Shown: piece after piece, positions 1 through 11,904 of the stretch | How positions within the stretch are numbered: the stretch's first letter is position 1 | How the letters are laid out: each line of letters opens with the position of its first letter | Source of the DNA: Acidihalobacter sp. | GTDB taxonomy: Bacteria > Pseudomonadota > Gammaproteobacteria > DSM-5130 > Acidihalobacteraceae | Direction: 5' to 3' | Assembly: GCA_027013225.1 (NCBI GenBank) | Contig: JALUXU010000006.1 | Span: 34,866 to 98,865, forward strand | Length of the DNA: 64,000 nucleotides | Translations under genes and position numbers: made by a program | The notes under the pieces: generated by a model | What the model saw: only the letters and a program-made list of their open reading frames with translations | Database searches by the model: none | Told to the model about the DNA's origin: nothing

Positions 1-446
1 ACAGTGCCCGCAAGGATGAAGACGGTTATTTCTGGATCATGGGGCGCATCGATGACGTGCTGAATGTCTCCGGGCATCGCCTAGGAACGATGGAAATCGA
101 ATCGGCGCTCGTAGCCCATGAACGGGTCGCAGAGGCCGCGGTTGTTGGCCGGCCTCATGATGTTAAGGGGGAAGCCATTGTGGCGTATGTCATTCTCAAA
201 GAGGCACGGCCCACTGGGGCTGCCGCTGATGAGGTAGCTAAAACCTTACGGGCCTGGGTGGCAGAAGAAATCGGTCCCATCGCCAAACCGGATGAAATCC
301 GTTTCGTTGAAGGGCTCCCCAAAACACGCTCAGGCAAAATCATGCGCCGCCTTCTGCGGACCATCGCCAAGGGAGAAACCATTTCCTCGGACACGTCCAC
401 ACTTGAGAACGAAGAAATAATCAAGCAATTGCAAGGCAAGGCTTAA
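1..446 (+). CDS. acs: Acetyl-CoA synthetase, C-terminal part (5' end outside window)
   Basis: This is the last ~148 codons of an AMP-forming acetyl-CoA synthetase, which activates acetate to acetyl-CoA through acetyl-AMP. The frame is already open at base 3. The visible sequence has the mobile C-terminal domain hallmarks: [13 protein letters not shown] hinge/A8 region, the EIESALVAH segment, and the [11 protein letters not shown] motif whose lysine is catalytic for adenylation and is the known site of inhibitory acetylation in this family. The gene ends with a TAA at 444-446. The first ~500 residues lie upstream of the window. Nothing in the visible part looks damaged. Confidence 0.95.
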   Translation, partial: SARKDEDGYFWIMGRIDDVLNVSGHRLGTMEIESALVAHERVAEAAVVGRPHDVKGEAIVAYVILKEARPTGAAADEVAKTLRAWVAEEIGPIAKPDEIRFVEGLPKTRSGKIMRRLLRTIAKGETISSDTSTLENEEIIKQLQGKA

Positions 447-522
447 GGCTGGAGCGCGCCCGGGGCCGGTTGAGGAACGAAGAAAATGAAAGCCTAACCG
501 GCTCTGGGCATGTTTACAAATC

Positions 523-840
523 ATGAGGGAGAGTCAAGTCATAAGCGCTAATGAAACGCCCGACGAGCTGGCCATCAAGCTACAAAAATGGTTTCAAGAT
601 CCACTCATACGCCATTGCGGCTGGGCACCGCGCTTATTTTGGAGAGTCGACGATAATGGCTCGCCTTATGGGAAATTTCGAGTCGATCCCCTCGAACTGG
701 AAGTATATTTCGCCGCCTTGCTTGGAAAACCCGCTGCCCATGCACATAGACTTGAAGCCATCCGCCCAGGCCGCGTCGCATTTCTCATCGCCAACGCGAA
801 TCGGCACGAACTCCCGCTGTTTACACCCATGGGCCACTGA
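523..840 (+). CDS. Small hypothetical protein between acs and valS
   Basis: A 105-residue ORF with no family I recognise. It is rich in Trp, Arg and Leu and has no obvious signal peptide or membrane helix, so a soluble cytoplasmic protein is likely. I prefer this frame over the overlapping 551-877 frame because its composition is more protein-like (segments such as WFQDPLIRHCGW and VDPLELEVYFAALL). No good Shine-Dalgarno precedes the ATG, so the start is uncertain and the ORF may not be translated. It sits 76 bp after acs in the same direction, and the 173 bp to valS carry a promoter-like -10 box. Confidence 0.4.
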   Translation: MRESQVISANETPDELAIKLQKWFQDPLIRHCGWAPRLFWRVDDNGSPYGKFRVDPLELEVYFAALLGKPAAHAHRLEAIRPGRVAFLIANANRHELPLFTPMGH

Positions 841-969
841 ATCCCATCACGCTTCTCCCAGAGCGGCCGTCTCCTGATTCTCATCCGTAAATCATCGCCC
901 CAGTCCAACAGAGACCAGCAAACCGCCCACCTGTTTCTCAGCAGCTCCACCCTGCCTGCATTTGGCCGT

Positions 970-975
970 TATAAT
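970..975 (+). promoter_or_regulatory. Candidate -10 box for valS
   Basis: A perfect TATAAT lies about 40 bp before the valS ATG. There is no convincing TTGACA-like -35 at 17 bp, so this is only a candidate. The surrounding 841-1013 gap holds no gene that I can support. Confidence 0.3.
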
Positions 976-1013
976 CGTTATCTTTGGCCTTATGTAATTG
1001 GATTCAGGACACC

Positions 1014-3782
<2,769 letters not shown>

Positions 3783-3806
3783 CACCCTGCGGAGGAATCA
3801 GACAAA

Positions 3807-4361
3807 ATGACTCAACTACCTCCCCGCCAGCAACAGATCGTTCAGACCCATGCCGGCCTGATCGTCAATGTCGTTAAGGCCATTCAAAACCCCGAGTTAC
3901 GGCCCACGCTTGAACAACTGCTTCGCACCAGCGAGGAAAACGGTTGGCACGCTCTGGTGGCGGCGATCCGGAAGATCCTCAACGGCTCACGCGAGATGAG
4001 CCTGGTGGCTACTCTCGACGAAGAAGACGCCACTATCGTGGAGGCCATTCTGCGCGGCATACAGAACCCGGCCACCCTGCCCGATCCCGGCGCCAAGCCA
4101 GACCCGATACTGGCCGCGCCCGGCCTGGCGGGCATGATCCATGCCTGTACCCGCGGCGATGTGCAGGCATTGGAACTGCTTTCCCAGATGGCGGAACAAA
4201 TGACCCGCGCGGGAGGCGATCTCGGCCGTCTCGGCGGCCTCATGCGCCGTCTGGTGGAAGGTGAACGCGACCCGGAAAAACTCTCCTACGGCATGGGGCC
4301 ACAGGGTGTTTCGTTGCTGCTGGCCGTGCTGGAGGAACTAGGCCGCCATGAAGCGCATTGA
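3807..4361 (+). CDS. Conserved hypothetical protein downstream of valS
   Basis: A 184-residue, mostly alpha-helical soluble protein with a good ribosome site (GGAGGAAT upstream) only 24 bp after valS, so the two are probably co-transcribed. I see no catalytic motif, signal peptide or membrane segment. Alternating Leu/Ala-rich helices and a Gly-rich segment (RAGGDLGRLGGLMRR) are the main features. I do not recognise a named family. Its 3' end abuts the relic of a tnpB element, whose outer end lies about a dozen bases after the stop, but the ORF itself appears intact with a normal TGA stop. Confidence 0.75.
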   Translation: MTQLPPRQQQIVQTHAGLIVNVVKAIQNPELRPTLEQLLRTSEENGWHALVAAIRKILNGSREMSLVATLDEEDATIVEAILRGIQNPATLPDPGAKPDPILAAPGLAGMIHACTRGDVQALELLSQMAEQMTRAGGDLGRLGGLMRRLVEGERDPEKLSYGMGPQGVSLLLAVLEELGRHEAH

Positions 4362-4372
4362 TTGATCCGATC

Positions 4373-4711
4373 TTGACTCCTCCCCTCCCTGAAGGGATGG
4401 GATTCCCAATTCACGGAGAACTGCTTATGCCAGACGTATCCGGCACAAGCCTGACATTTCCTCCAAGGGCCCTCCAAAGGCGTTTGACAAGTCCGCAAGC
4501 CCTGCTGAAGTGGCCCGCAGGACACCTCGTTGAGCCACGGATAATCGCCGGAGCGATTGAGGTTCCGTCAGCTGGGCGTTGGCTTCGACATAACCGATTT
4601 TTTCCTGTCGCTGGTAGTACGCGTCGGTGTGCCAGTGCAGGACGTGCGCGCCAGCAGTTCCGCTTGCTCGGGCGTTGGATAGAACAGGTGCTTGAACGCC
4701 TTTTTAGCCAT
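4373..4711 (-). pseudogene. tnpB: Decayed tnpB (IS200/IS605, IS1341-type) relic with its right end
   Basis: On the minus strand, an ATG at 4711 opens MAKKAFKHLFYPTPEQAELL, the characteristic N-terminus of IS1341-type TnpB. A frameshift follows, then recognisable in-order fragments in other frames: a TDAYYQRQEKIGYVEANAQLT segment, then NEVSCGPLQQGLRTCQTPLEG, which resembles the FLNEVSSVPLQQ region of intact TnpB. The RuvC catalytic core is entirely missing. The block ends with a CCTCCCTGAAGGGATGGG imperfect palindrome and a TCAAG terminus (4373-4400), typical of IS200/IS605 right ends. In intact elements this end also encodes the guide RNA used by TnpB. The relic is non-coding now; a 150-aa ORF on the plus strand here is an antisense artefact. 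Confidence 0.75.
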
Positions 4712-4756
4712 GCCTCACGTGGTATATGGCATCATGCGAATATCCAAACATGGAGG

Positions 4757-4798
4757 CGCGCATCCCTCCATGCCCTGAAGGGCATGGAGGGATGCGCG
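4757..4798. repeat. Perfect 19-bp inverted repeat with TGAA loop
   Basis: Arms 4757-4775 and 4780-4798 are perfectly complementary around a four-base TGAA loop. The CCCTCC...CTGAAGG...GGAGGG core resembles the palindrome at the tnpB right end, so this is probably the left-end hairpin of the same IS200/IS605-type relic. It now overlaps the ribosome-binding and start region of the following GGDEF-EAL gene, where it could fold over the start codon in mRNA. Confidence 0.7.
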
Positions 4799-7530
4799 AA
4801 AGACTTGTGAGGTCGGGCTACCGGCAGCGGCTGGCTGCTCGATTCCTCATCGTCGCCCTGACGGGTCTGCTGCCACTGAGCGGCTTGTTGATCTGGAACG
4901 TCTATGGGGGGTATCAACAAACGCGTGCCGAAAAAATTCATGATTTAAAGTCCATTGGGCGCGCGACGGCTTCCAGGATCGATTTCGATCTGGCCATGTC
5001 GCAGGCAGTGTTACAGGAAATTGCGGCTAGCGGGGGCGTTCGATCCAGCAACGCCCGCGCATGCAGCCGTTTTCTTGAAACGATTCACCGCCCATGGGCA
5101 TTCGCCTACACCCTATTTTCCCGCAGCACGCCGAAAGGCATCGTCGATTGCTCCTCGCTGGGGCCGAAAAAAGTGAACGTGGGGTTGACGCCCAACATTC
5201 GCGCTGCGCTCGCCGGACATCTCGGCATCGGCCCAGCACGCATCGGACCGCAAAGCGGCGTGCCGGTGCTGCCTGTTTCCTGGCCGCTACGCAACGCCTC
5301 CGGACGGATTATCGCCATCCTCAACACCGGCATCCGCTTGTCCTGGCTGAAACAGACTTTCCCCGTCGTCTCACAGGGACAAAAAGGCGAACACCTCTGG
5401 TTGCTTCAAAACGGACAGAGCATACTGAGCCTGCCGAATAAAGCGCATCCGCCTGTCTGCGCCGGGGGCTACCCACCCTCAGGGAAAGTCAAAATCTGCC
5501 GGATGAAAAGCGCAAGCGGCCACTCACAACTGATCCTGGCCTTTGGTTCCGACTTCGCTTCGCATCTGCAGGTACTTGTAGCCTCTCCCCTGTCCTCAAT
5601 TGAGGCGCCTGCCTACCAAAACGCATGGATCGCAGGCCTAGTCACCTTGATAGTGATACTGCTGACCAGCGTAGCCATGTTGGGCCTCGGTCATCGACAC
5701 CTATTTCTTCCCCTGAAATCCATTGAGGAACTCGTACGCCGGTTCGGCTCAGGGGATTATCGCGCCCGCTTGCCTGAAAACTGGAAAGCCAGTCACAAAA
5801 ATAACGAAATCGTGACCCTGGGCATACAGATCGAGCACCTGGGCGGGCTCCTCGAGAAAAGCTTGGCGCAACTTGCCTTGGAACGGGACCACTTGGCCCG
5901 GATCGCCATGAGCGATCCATTGACCGGCTTGCCCAACAGGCGGGCGTTGGATGAAGAACTTGAACGCGCCCTGGCGCGCGCGAAACGCGGGGATACAAAA
6001 CTGGCCGTTTGCGCCCTGGATCTGGATGGATTCAAGGCTGTCAATGATCATTATGGGCATGAAGCCGGCGACCTTGTCCTGCAAGCCATCGGCGAGCGCT
6101 TGCAAAACAACTTGCGAAAAAACGATTTCGTCGCCCGTGTCGGTGGTGATGAATTCGTCGTACTGCTCGAATTCTTTGCCCAACGCACGTCGTTTACAGA
6201 GCTGTTCGACAAGATAGGCCATGTGGTTCGGTCTCCGGTTCTCTTGCCCGGGGAAAATTCTGTCCAGGTGGGCGTAAGCATGGGTGTTTGCCTTTTCCCC
6301 AACGACGGATGCGCTCCGTCAAATGGGTTGCTGCGCGCCGCGGATCAGGCCCTGTACCAAAGCAAGGCGCACAAGGCGGACCGGCAACGTTTCTGGGTCG
6401 TGGTCGGGGAATCGCCACAACTGGAACGCAACCGTTTTCAGGTATTGCTCGACCAGGGCGCGCTGGAAGTGGCGTATCAGCCGATCCTTAACGTGCGCAG
6501 TGGGCGCATCGAAGGTGTAGAGGCTCTGGCCCGTTTACGCGACGGCGACCGCCTGTTGGCGCCGCGGCAATTCCTCGATGAACTCGATGCGAAGGATCGT
6601 TCTAGACTCACCCTCCAGATTCTGGACCGATTGCTGATGGATCTGCGCGCCCTGGATTCGGAAGGGTATTCTCTTTGGGGCGCTTTCAACGTCGAAACCG
6701 ATGACTTGCAAACTCCCTTGCTTCGGCATGAGCTGAGCAAGCGGCTCGAGGCCATTGGCTTCGAGCCGGCCCGCCTGCACCTGGAGATACTCGAAGGTGG
6801 TGATTTTCTCAATCGAAAAGAGGCCATGGATGAATTGCAGGCGCTGCATCTTCTTGGCGTTAAATTGGCCTTGGACGACATCGGCAGCGCTTATTCCTCA
6901 TTACTGAGGCTCAAGGAACTTCCTGTGGACGTGATCAAGCTCGATCAGGCATTTGTCCGCGGCCTCGAGAAGCGTCCGGCAGATCTTTCCTTTGTCCTGG
7001 CCATGCAAGAGCTCGCCAATGATCTTCGCATCGAAATGGTGGTCGAAGGCGTGGAGACGCGCCCGATAGCCGACGCCGTCGAAGTCTTGGGCACCCACTT
7101 CGTGCAAGGCTATGCCCTGGCCAAGCCCTTGCCGTTTAAGCAATTAGCCGTTTTTATAGCCACTTTTGAATTTTCAGCCAAGGCTTATCCGGATTCCTTG
7201 CTGGGTCTGTATGCGTATCACCTGATGTTTGACCGCAAACTGGCCTCGCTGATTTTCACGAATCCGCAAATGGTTGCAAAAGCGCGCGTTGCCGACGCCA
7301 GGCAGTGCAAATTCCACGCGGCCATGAAGCGACTGGGTATTGGAGAGGAAAGCCACTTGGCGCGCCTGCATGCCGAGTATCACCTTCTTCTATCCGAGGC
7401 CAATGACAAGACCGCCTGGGTGCGGTTGCGAGATGTCAATCGACAGATTCTGGAAGTCATCGCCACGCTATGGGAAAAAACCCGCCAAGCGGCCGAAGCC
7501 TCCAAACCCGCCGCTTATGACACGACCTAG
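4792..7530 (+). CDS. Membrane-bound GGDEF-EAL cyclic-di-GMP protein
   Basis: A 912-residue signalling protein that makes and/or breaks c-di-GMP. Order: N-terminal helix (about 14-35), a ~270-residue periplasmic sensor-like region with several Cys, a second helix near 285-305, a HAMP-like linker, GGDEF (GGDEF at 451-455, with an RxxD inhibitory site RKND five residues upstream), then EAL (EAL at 577-579; later motifs EILE, DDIGSAYSS, EGVET and QGY retained). A ~110-residue helical tail follows. Both active sites look intact, with EAL variations (DDIG for DDFG). The ATG at 4792 lies inside the hairpin left by the upstream IS relic, so translation may be affected; longer starts at 4726 or 4750 are also in frame. 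Three hairpins follow the stop. Confidence 0.92.
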   Translation: MRERLVRSGYRQRLAARFLIVALTGLLPLSGLLIWNVYGGYQQTRAEKIHDLKSIGRATASRIDFDLAMSQAVLQEIAASGGVRSSNARACSRFLETIHRPWAFAYTLFSRSTPKGIVDCSSLGPKKVNVGLTPNIRAALAGHLGIGPARIGPQSGVPVLPVSWPLRNASGRIIAILNTGIRLSWLKQTFPVVSQGQKGEHLWLLQNGQSILSLPNKAHPPVCAGGYPPSGKVKICRMKSASGHSQLILAFGSDFASHLQVLVASPLSSIEAPAYQNAWIAGLVTLIVILLTSVAMLGLGHRHLFLPLKSIEELVRRFGSGDYRARLPENWKASHKNNEIVTLGIQIEHLGGLLEKSLAQLALERDHLARIAMSDPLTGLPNRRALDEELERALARAKRGDTKLAVCALDLDGFKAVNDHYGHEAGDLVLQAIGERLQNNLRKNDFVARVGGDEFVVLLEFFAQRTSFTELFDKIGHVVRSPVLLPGENSVQVGVSMGVCLFPNDGCAPSNGLLRAADQALYQSKAHKADRQRFWVVVGESPQLERNRFQVLLDQGALEVAYQPILNVRSGRIEGVEALARLRDGDRLLAPRQFLDELDAKDRSRLTLQILDRLLMDLRALDSEGYSLWGAFNVETDDLQTPLLRHELSKRLEAIGFEPARLHLEILEGGDFLNRKEAMDELQALHLLGVKLALDDIGSAYSSLLRLKELPVDVIKLDQAFVRGLEKRPADLSFVLAMQELANDLRIEMVVEGVETRPIADAVEVLGTHFVQGYALAKPLPFKQLAVFIATFEFSAKAYPDSLLGLYAYHLMFDRKLASLIFTNPQMVAKARVADARQCKFHAAMKRLGIGEESHLARLHAEYHLLLSEANDKTAWVRLRDVNRQILEVIATLWEKTRQAAEASKPAAYDTT

Positions 7531-7543
7531 CAGCAACTGCCAA

Positions 7544-7563
7544 GCAAGCCAAGGATGGCTTGC
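7544..7563. repeat. 8-bp inverted repeat after the GGDEF-EAL gene
   Basis: GCAAGCCA and TGGCTTGC arms around AGGA. It is the first of three consecutive palindromes in the 139-bp convergent gap. Confidence 0.5.
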
Positions 7564-7565
7564 AC

Positions 7566-7596
7566 GCAGATCAAGCACGCCAAGTGCTTGATCTGC
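7566..7596. terminator. Convergent-gap hairpin (13-bp perfect arms)
   Basis: GCAGATCAAGCAC pairs with GTGCTTGATCTGC across a five-base loop. No T-run follows on either strand, so it is a structural or accessory terminator candidate. Confidence 0.45.
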
Positions 7597-7631
7597 GGAG
7601 GGCGTCGCGGGCGCGTACCGCGACGATCCGG

Positions 7632-7663
7632 GTTGAAAAAGGGCGGAAAGGCCCTTTTTCAAC
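7632..7663. terminator. Bidirectional rho-independent terminator
   Basis: Perfect 13-bp arms GTTGAAAAAGGGC and GCCCTTTTTCAAC with A-runs and T-runs inside the arms on both strands. It lies between the convergent GGDEF-EAL and DUF1631 genes and can end transcription in both directions. Confidence 0.75.
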
Positions 7664-7669
7664 TCCCTG

Positions 7670-10027
7670 CTAGGCGCCTTCGGTTGAAGATTCCGAGAGG
7701 CTTCCAAGGGCCGACAGCAAGGCCTGTTCGACGGCCGGAGCGTCATCGGCCGGATGGAGGCGGCCCTCACGCAATTCACGGGCAAAGGCGGAAGGTGTCA
7801 TTTCCGTCGCCTTGAAACCGCGATGATCGACGAAGAAGCACTTTCCGCTGATGGCGCTACGCCAGGACAGCTTGATTCTTTGCGGCTCCGCGTCTTCGTC
7901 CGTCACCCATTCCAGCCACTGGCCTTCTTCTATCGTTTGCGCCTGCCGAGCGAATTCATCATTAATATCTTCCGCATTGCGTTCATCCGGAGTGCTCTTG
8001 GCCTCCCCCAGAAAACGTCCTTCGGCGATCATGCGATTGATCTCTTCCGCCTTGCGCGCCATGAAACTCTTGCGGTCGGCCGCCGGCATTTCACTTTTTT
8101 CAATTACCTCTTGTCCAGCCGGCAGCACAACGGCTTCCCGGCCGGATGAGTCCTCCCCTCCTTCGCCGCCCTGGATCGATGCCTGCTTGCGTGCACAAGC
8201 CGGTGATTTGGATTTGGCCAGCCGTGAATGCTCGGCGGCCAACCAAGCGAGAAATTCCTGTTGTTCCTCCTCGCTCATTTTCAGCTTGTCCATCCCTTCG
8301 CGCAAGGCGCGCAACAAAGGGGGCAAGCTGCCCGTCAACTGGGCGCGGAGTTCGTCGGTCTCCTTGGGCAACAGGCTCCAGACGAGCGTGGAGGCAATGT
8401 TGAGCGCCTTGTTCCAGGCGATCGACTCCACGCCGCCGCCCATGTAGATAGCGATCAGAAGATCACGCCAGCGTGTTTCGAGAAAAGCCCTTGCCTTCTC
8501 TGGAACGGGCTGATCGGCGATGATTCGCGCAAGGGCGCTGGCGGCGACTCGCTTGCCCGATTCACGCCTTTCACGGTGCAGGATGCGCATCGCATCACTG
8601 GCTTCCCGTTCGATGGCTTGATTCTGCTCGGACTCCAGAAAATATTCATAGTCTTCCACGACGCGGGCGAAGACGTCCGGATCATCCTCGAATTCGTCGA
8701 TGATCCGGGAAACGGCCCGTCGAGTCTCGACCAACAGCTCGTCGGTCTCGCCATCGGCCGCGGGCTTCCAGAGATAGCCGACGCGCGCCATCATGTTGAT
8801 CAACCGACGGGCAGGATGATGCCGGCGGGTGAAAAAAGTCGGGTCGATTATCGCTACTTTCAACACCGGTAATTGCAATCGGCCAATCAATCCCTTGAAC
8901 ACATCGGGCAAAGTGGAGTTGCCGAGCAAGAAATCGAACAGCATGGCGACGATATCGATAGTTTTTTCATCGGTCTGCCGCAACTCGGGACTTCGATCCT
9001 TCTCATGGCTCGTGGCTTCCAGCACTTTCTGCTTCAGCGCGCCGGCCTCTAGCGTTCCTTGGCTCGTTATTGCCAGAGTATGTTGCAGTCGATTCAGGGC
9101 GCCGAGCAGCTCGTTGCCATCAACCACCGGCGTTGTCTTCAATTCAAGGCCGGAACCGCCGCTAGAGGCCGGCGGCGGCGTCGAATGAAGAAATGCGCGC
9201 AATGCCGCGGCCAACGCATCATCGCTCCCCTCGTCCTCTTCCGATTCTTGATCGGCGTAGGGGGTTGCCGCCGCTTTTCTTGTACGCGTCCTCGTTTTAC
9301 GACTTTCTTTCTCGCGCTCGAGTTTCAAATCCGGAAGCAGGCCGGAGTCGATCAGGCCATCATTCATGGCCTCGTACAAAGAGCCGAGTTCGCTTATGAA
9401 ATGATTGTCGAACAGCTTGAACAAGACAAGTTTCGGCTGGATGGGCATTTCCAAGGTTTTTGTCGCTTCCCCGAATGCCTCGCTCAATCGCCCGGGTGAG
9501 ACAGGAAAATCGTCTTCGCTCTGCTGCGCAGGCCGGCCCGCAAGCGCGGCCATTCTCAAACCCAGCAGATAAAGGACATCCTCATGAGCGCGCCGGGCTT
9601 TTCCCGCCATGCCTTTGATGGCCAGGTCAATTTCCAGTTCGTCTGTCTCGACCAGGCTGAGTTGCTCATTTTCGTGAGAGCTGTCTTTGTCCGCGCGACG
9701 ACGCAGTATGGCCGGGTTGAGATAGTGCTCAAAATCTTTCATGACCCAGGCAACGAAATCGCCTTCAATGACCTTGCTTTTGAGTCTGAGTTCTCGCATG
9801 GCGTCGAAATACACCATTTGTTGTTGATTGTTTTCCGCCTTGTCGGCCAAATCGAAGAAGGCATCGTCGACGTGGTCGAGGACGCGCTTGAGCCGATCCG
9901 TGAGCGCCGGACGCAATAATTCTCTCAGCCGGGAAATGGCCAATCCTTTTTTTGCGCCTCCAAGATCCCCTGCAACATGGGATCCCGTCATGGGTACTAC
10001 GTTGGTGCCATCGCCTGTCGATTTCAT
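7670..10027 (-). CDS. DUF1631 family protein
   Basis: A 785-residue soluble protein of the DUF1631 family, common in Gamma- and Betaproteobacteria and without an established biochemical role. The N-terminal ~120 residues match the family start (RLRELLRPALTDRLKRVLDHVDDAFFDLADKAENN). The middle is helical with an acidic, low-complexity linker (ESEEDEGSDD). The last ~100 residues (QWLEWVTDEDAEPQRIKLSW, then CFFVDHRGFKA) look beta-rich and PilZ-like, a reading I infer only from pattern. If correct it would be another c-di-GMP-responsive protein beside a GGDEF-EAL gene. It is read towards that gene and separated by terminators, so the two are not co-transcribed. Confidence 0.85.
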   Translation of the reverse strand: MKSTGDGTNVVPMTGSHVAGDLGGAKKGLAISRLRELLRPALTDRLKRVLDHVDDAFFDLADKAENNQQQMVYFDAMRELRLKSKVIEGDFVAWVMKDFEHYLNPAILRRRADKDSSHENEQLSLVETDELEIDLAIKGMAGKARRAHEDVLYLLGLRMAALAGRPAQQSEDDFPVSPGRLSEAFGEATKTLEMPIQPKLVLFKLFDNHFISELGSLYEAMNDGLIDSGLLPDLKLEREKESRKTRTRTRKAAATPYADQESEEDEGSDDALAAALRAFLHSTPPPASSGGSGLELKTTPVVDGNELLGALNRLQHTLAITSQGTLEAGALKQKVLEATSHEKDRSPELRQTDEKTIDIVAMLFDFLLGNSTLPDVFKGLIGRLQLPVLKVAIIDPTFFTRRHHPARRLINMMARVGYLWKPAADGETDELLVETRRAVSRIIDEFEDDPDVFARVVEDYEYFLESEQNQAIEREASDAMRILHRERRESGKRVAASALARIIADQPVPEKARAFLETRWRDLLIAIYMGGGVESIAWNKALNIASTLVWSLLPKETDELRAQLTGSLPPLLRALREGMDKLKMSEEEQQEFLAWLAAEHSRLAKSKSPACARKQASIQGGEGGEDSSGREAVVLPAGQEVIEKSEMPAADRKSFMARKAEEINRMIAEGRFLGEAKSTPDERNAEDINDEFARQAQTIEEGQWLEWVTDEDAEPQRIKLSWRSAISGKCFFVDHRGFKATEMTPSAFARELREGRLHPADDAPAVEQALLSALGSLSESSTEGA

Positions 10028-10607
10028 GAATTCATATCCTCATCATCTCAGAGACTCTTCTCTCTCGAGGACGGCCTGATTGTTCATTCGTCGCTGATAG
10101 AATCTGCTGACTCGCAGATTAAAAATGTTTTTATGCCTTGGCAAGTAAGCGAATGTAATCGCACAACCCCCTGCAGGGGCCCTCGCTCCAGTTCGGCGGT
10201 TGTCCTCAGCAAATCTTTCCTCTCTTTATCATGGGCCGCCCAATGCGGTCGGTAGTCTATTGAGAACGGCCATCTCGCCCTAGGGATAAGACATTCGAGT
10301 CAGGCACAGAACGAATCCGCTTGACCTTTAAAGACTCTCATAAGTTAAGATAGACGAGAAATCGAGCCGGGTACAAACAGCTTGTCTGCCAATCATGTCC
10401 GATCATCCCCTGGCGGTAGTAGAAGCAAGTGAATCCGCCCGGAAAATGTTAATGGGCAAACCGAAGATCTTTGCTCCTAAATGCAAATTTCCGCTCAAAT
10501 GCACTCGATTCCTTTCGCCCTTGTTCCATATTCGCATAGACTTCATGTTTCCCAGGCACTTATCCTTTTAACAGGACTGTGAACCAATTTCTTGCATATC
10601 ACTCAGG
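10028..10607. other. 580-bp intergenic region before ispG
   Basis: No ORF here is convincing. It contains a 7-bp inverted repeat (AATCTGC/GCAGATT, 10101-10120) and one sigma70-like candidate on the plus strand: TTGACC at 10321-10326 with TAAGAT at 10346-10351 (19-bp spacing, so weak). It must hold the divergent promoters of the DUF1631 gene and ispG, but I cannot place them firmly. The length is unusual for this compact region. Confidence 0.5.
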
Positions 10608-11867
10608 ATGACTCTTGCCATGCTGCAACCAGTTCTCGCCCCTAGACGTAAAACCGTGGCAGTCAAAATCGGCTCGGTTACCGTGGGCGGCGGCGCTCCC
10701 GTCGTCGTTCAGTCAATGACCAATACCGACACGGCGGATCCCGTGCGCACTGCGATCCAGGTAGCCGAACTCGCCCGCGCCGGATCTGAAATCGTCCGTC
10801 TGACGGTAAATACCGAGGAAGCGGCGGCGGCCGTCACGGAAATTCGTGAACGGGTGGAAGCCATGGGGCTGGACGTGCCTTTGATCGGTGATTTCCATTT
10901 CAATGGGCACAAGCTGCTGAGCAAATACCCGGCCTGTGCCGAAGCCTTGTCGAAATTCCGCATCAATCCCGGTAATGTCGGCCGCGGAAAAAAACGCGAC
11001 GAGCAGTTCGCGCAGATGATCGAATTCGCTTGCCGTTATGACAAGCCAGTGAGAATCGGTGTCAATTGGGGTTCGCTCGACCAGGATCTGCTCGCCCGCA
11101 AGCTGGATGCGAATGCCAAGCGCCCGGAACCCAAGTCGCTTGAAGAGATTACGCATGACGCCTTGCTGGAATCGGCCTTATCCAGCGCCCACCGCGCCGA
11201 GGTATTGGGATTGGCGCACGATCGCATCATTCTCTCCTGCAAAATCTCGGCGGTTCAGGATCTGATACGCGCTTATCGCGATCTGGCCGAACGTTGCGAT
11301 TATCCGCTGCATCTCGGCCTCACCGAAGCCGGTATGGGAACCAAGGGAATCGTCGCCTCGACCGCCGCCTTGTCGGTCCTTCTGGCCGAAGGCATCGGCG
11401 ACACCATCCGCATCTCCCTCACCCCGGAACCCGGCGGTGAGCGCACTCAGGAAGTGCGAGTGGCGCAGGAGATCCTGCAATCGCTCGGCATGCGCTCCTT
11501 CACACCGCGGGTGATCGCCTGCCCTGGCTGCGGCCGCACCTCCAGCGACTATTTCCAGCATCTTGCCGCCGAAATCCAGGAATTTCTTGTCGCTCAGATG
11601 CCCGTCTGGCGAAAAACACACCCAGGCGTCGAAGAGATGAGCGTTGCCGTAATGGGATGCGTGGTAAACGGCCCGGGCGAAAGCCGCAATGCCAACATCG
11701 GCATCAGCCTGCCCGGCAGCGGAGAAACACCGGTGGCGCCGGTCTATGTCAACGGCGAGAAAACCGTCACCCTCAAGGGCGATGGCATTGCCGAAGAATT
11801 CAAGGCGCTGGTAACTGATTATGTGCAACGCCACTATCGGCAAGAAGATCAGCCGGCGAGTGCTTGA
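10608..11867 (+). CDS. ispG: 4-hydroxy-3-methylbut-2-enyl diphosphate synthase
   Basis: IspG (GcpE) converts MEcPP to HMBPP in the MEP isoprenoid pathway, using a 4Fe-4S cluster and an electron donor. The 419-residue protein has the N-terminal TIM-barrel half ([33 protein letters not shown]) and a C-terminal Fe-S half. The cluster ligands are visible: C305 and C308 ([10 protein letters not shown]), C351 and E358 ([10 protein letters not shown]). The length is that of the bacterial two-domain form. A second ATG at 10620 has AGGATG at a better spacing and may be the true start. The DUF945 gene follows 37 bp later. Confidence 0.97.
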   Translation: MTLAMLQPVLAPRRKTVAVKIGSVTVGGGAPVVVQSMTNTDTADPVRTAIQVAELARAGSEIVRLTVNTEEAAAAVTEIRERVEAMGLDVPLIGDFHFNGHKLLSKYPACAEALSKFRINPGNVGRGKKRDEQFAQMIEFACRYDKPVRIGVNWGSLDQDLLARKLDANAKRPEPKSLEEITHDALLESALSSAHRAEVLGLAHDRIILSCKISAVQDLIRAYRDLAERCDYPLHLGLTEAGMGTKGIVASTAALSVLLAEGIGDTIRISLTPEPGGERTQEVRVAQEILQSLGMRSFTPRVIACPGCGRTSSDYFQHLAAEIQEFLVAQMPVWRKTHPGVEEMSVAVMGCVVNGPGESRNANIGISLPGSGETPVAPVYVNGEKTVTLKGDGIAEEFKALVTDYVQRHYRQEDQPASA

Positions 11868-11904
11868 GCCAACCTCCTTCAATACGCTTTCAGGGTAATT
11901 TCTC

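Noticed and set aside
551..877. 108-codon ORF overlapping the 523-840 ORF
   Set aside because: Composition is typical of a shifted frame (many Ser/Pro/His, short helices); I kept the other frame at low confidence.
4358..4810. 150-codon plus-strand ORF after the 3807 gene
   Set aside because: It runs antisense through the tnpB relic and both hairpins, with no protein-like sequence.
10101..10120. Terminator in the ispG upstream region
   Set aside because: The 7-bp inverted repeat lacks a directly following T-run on either strand and no gene ends there.
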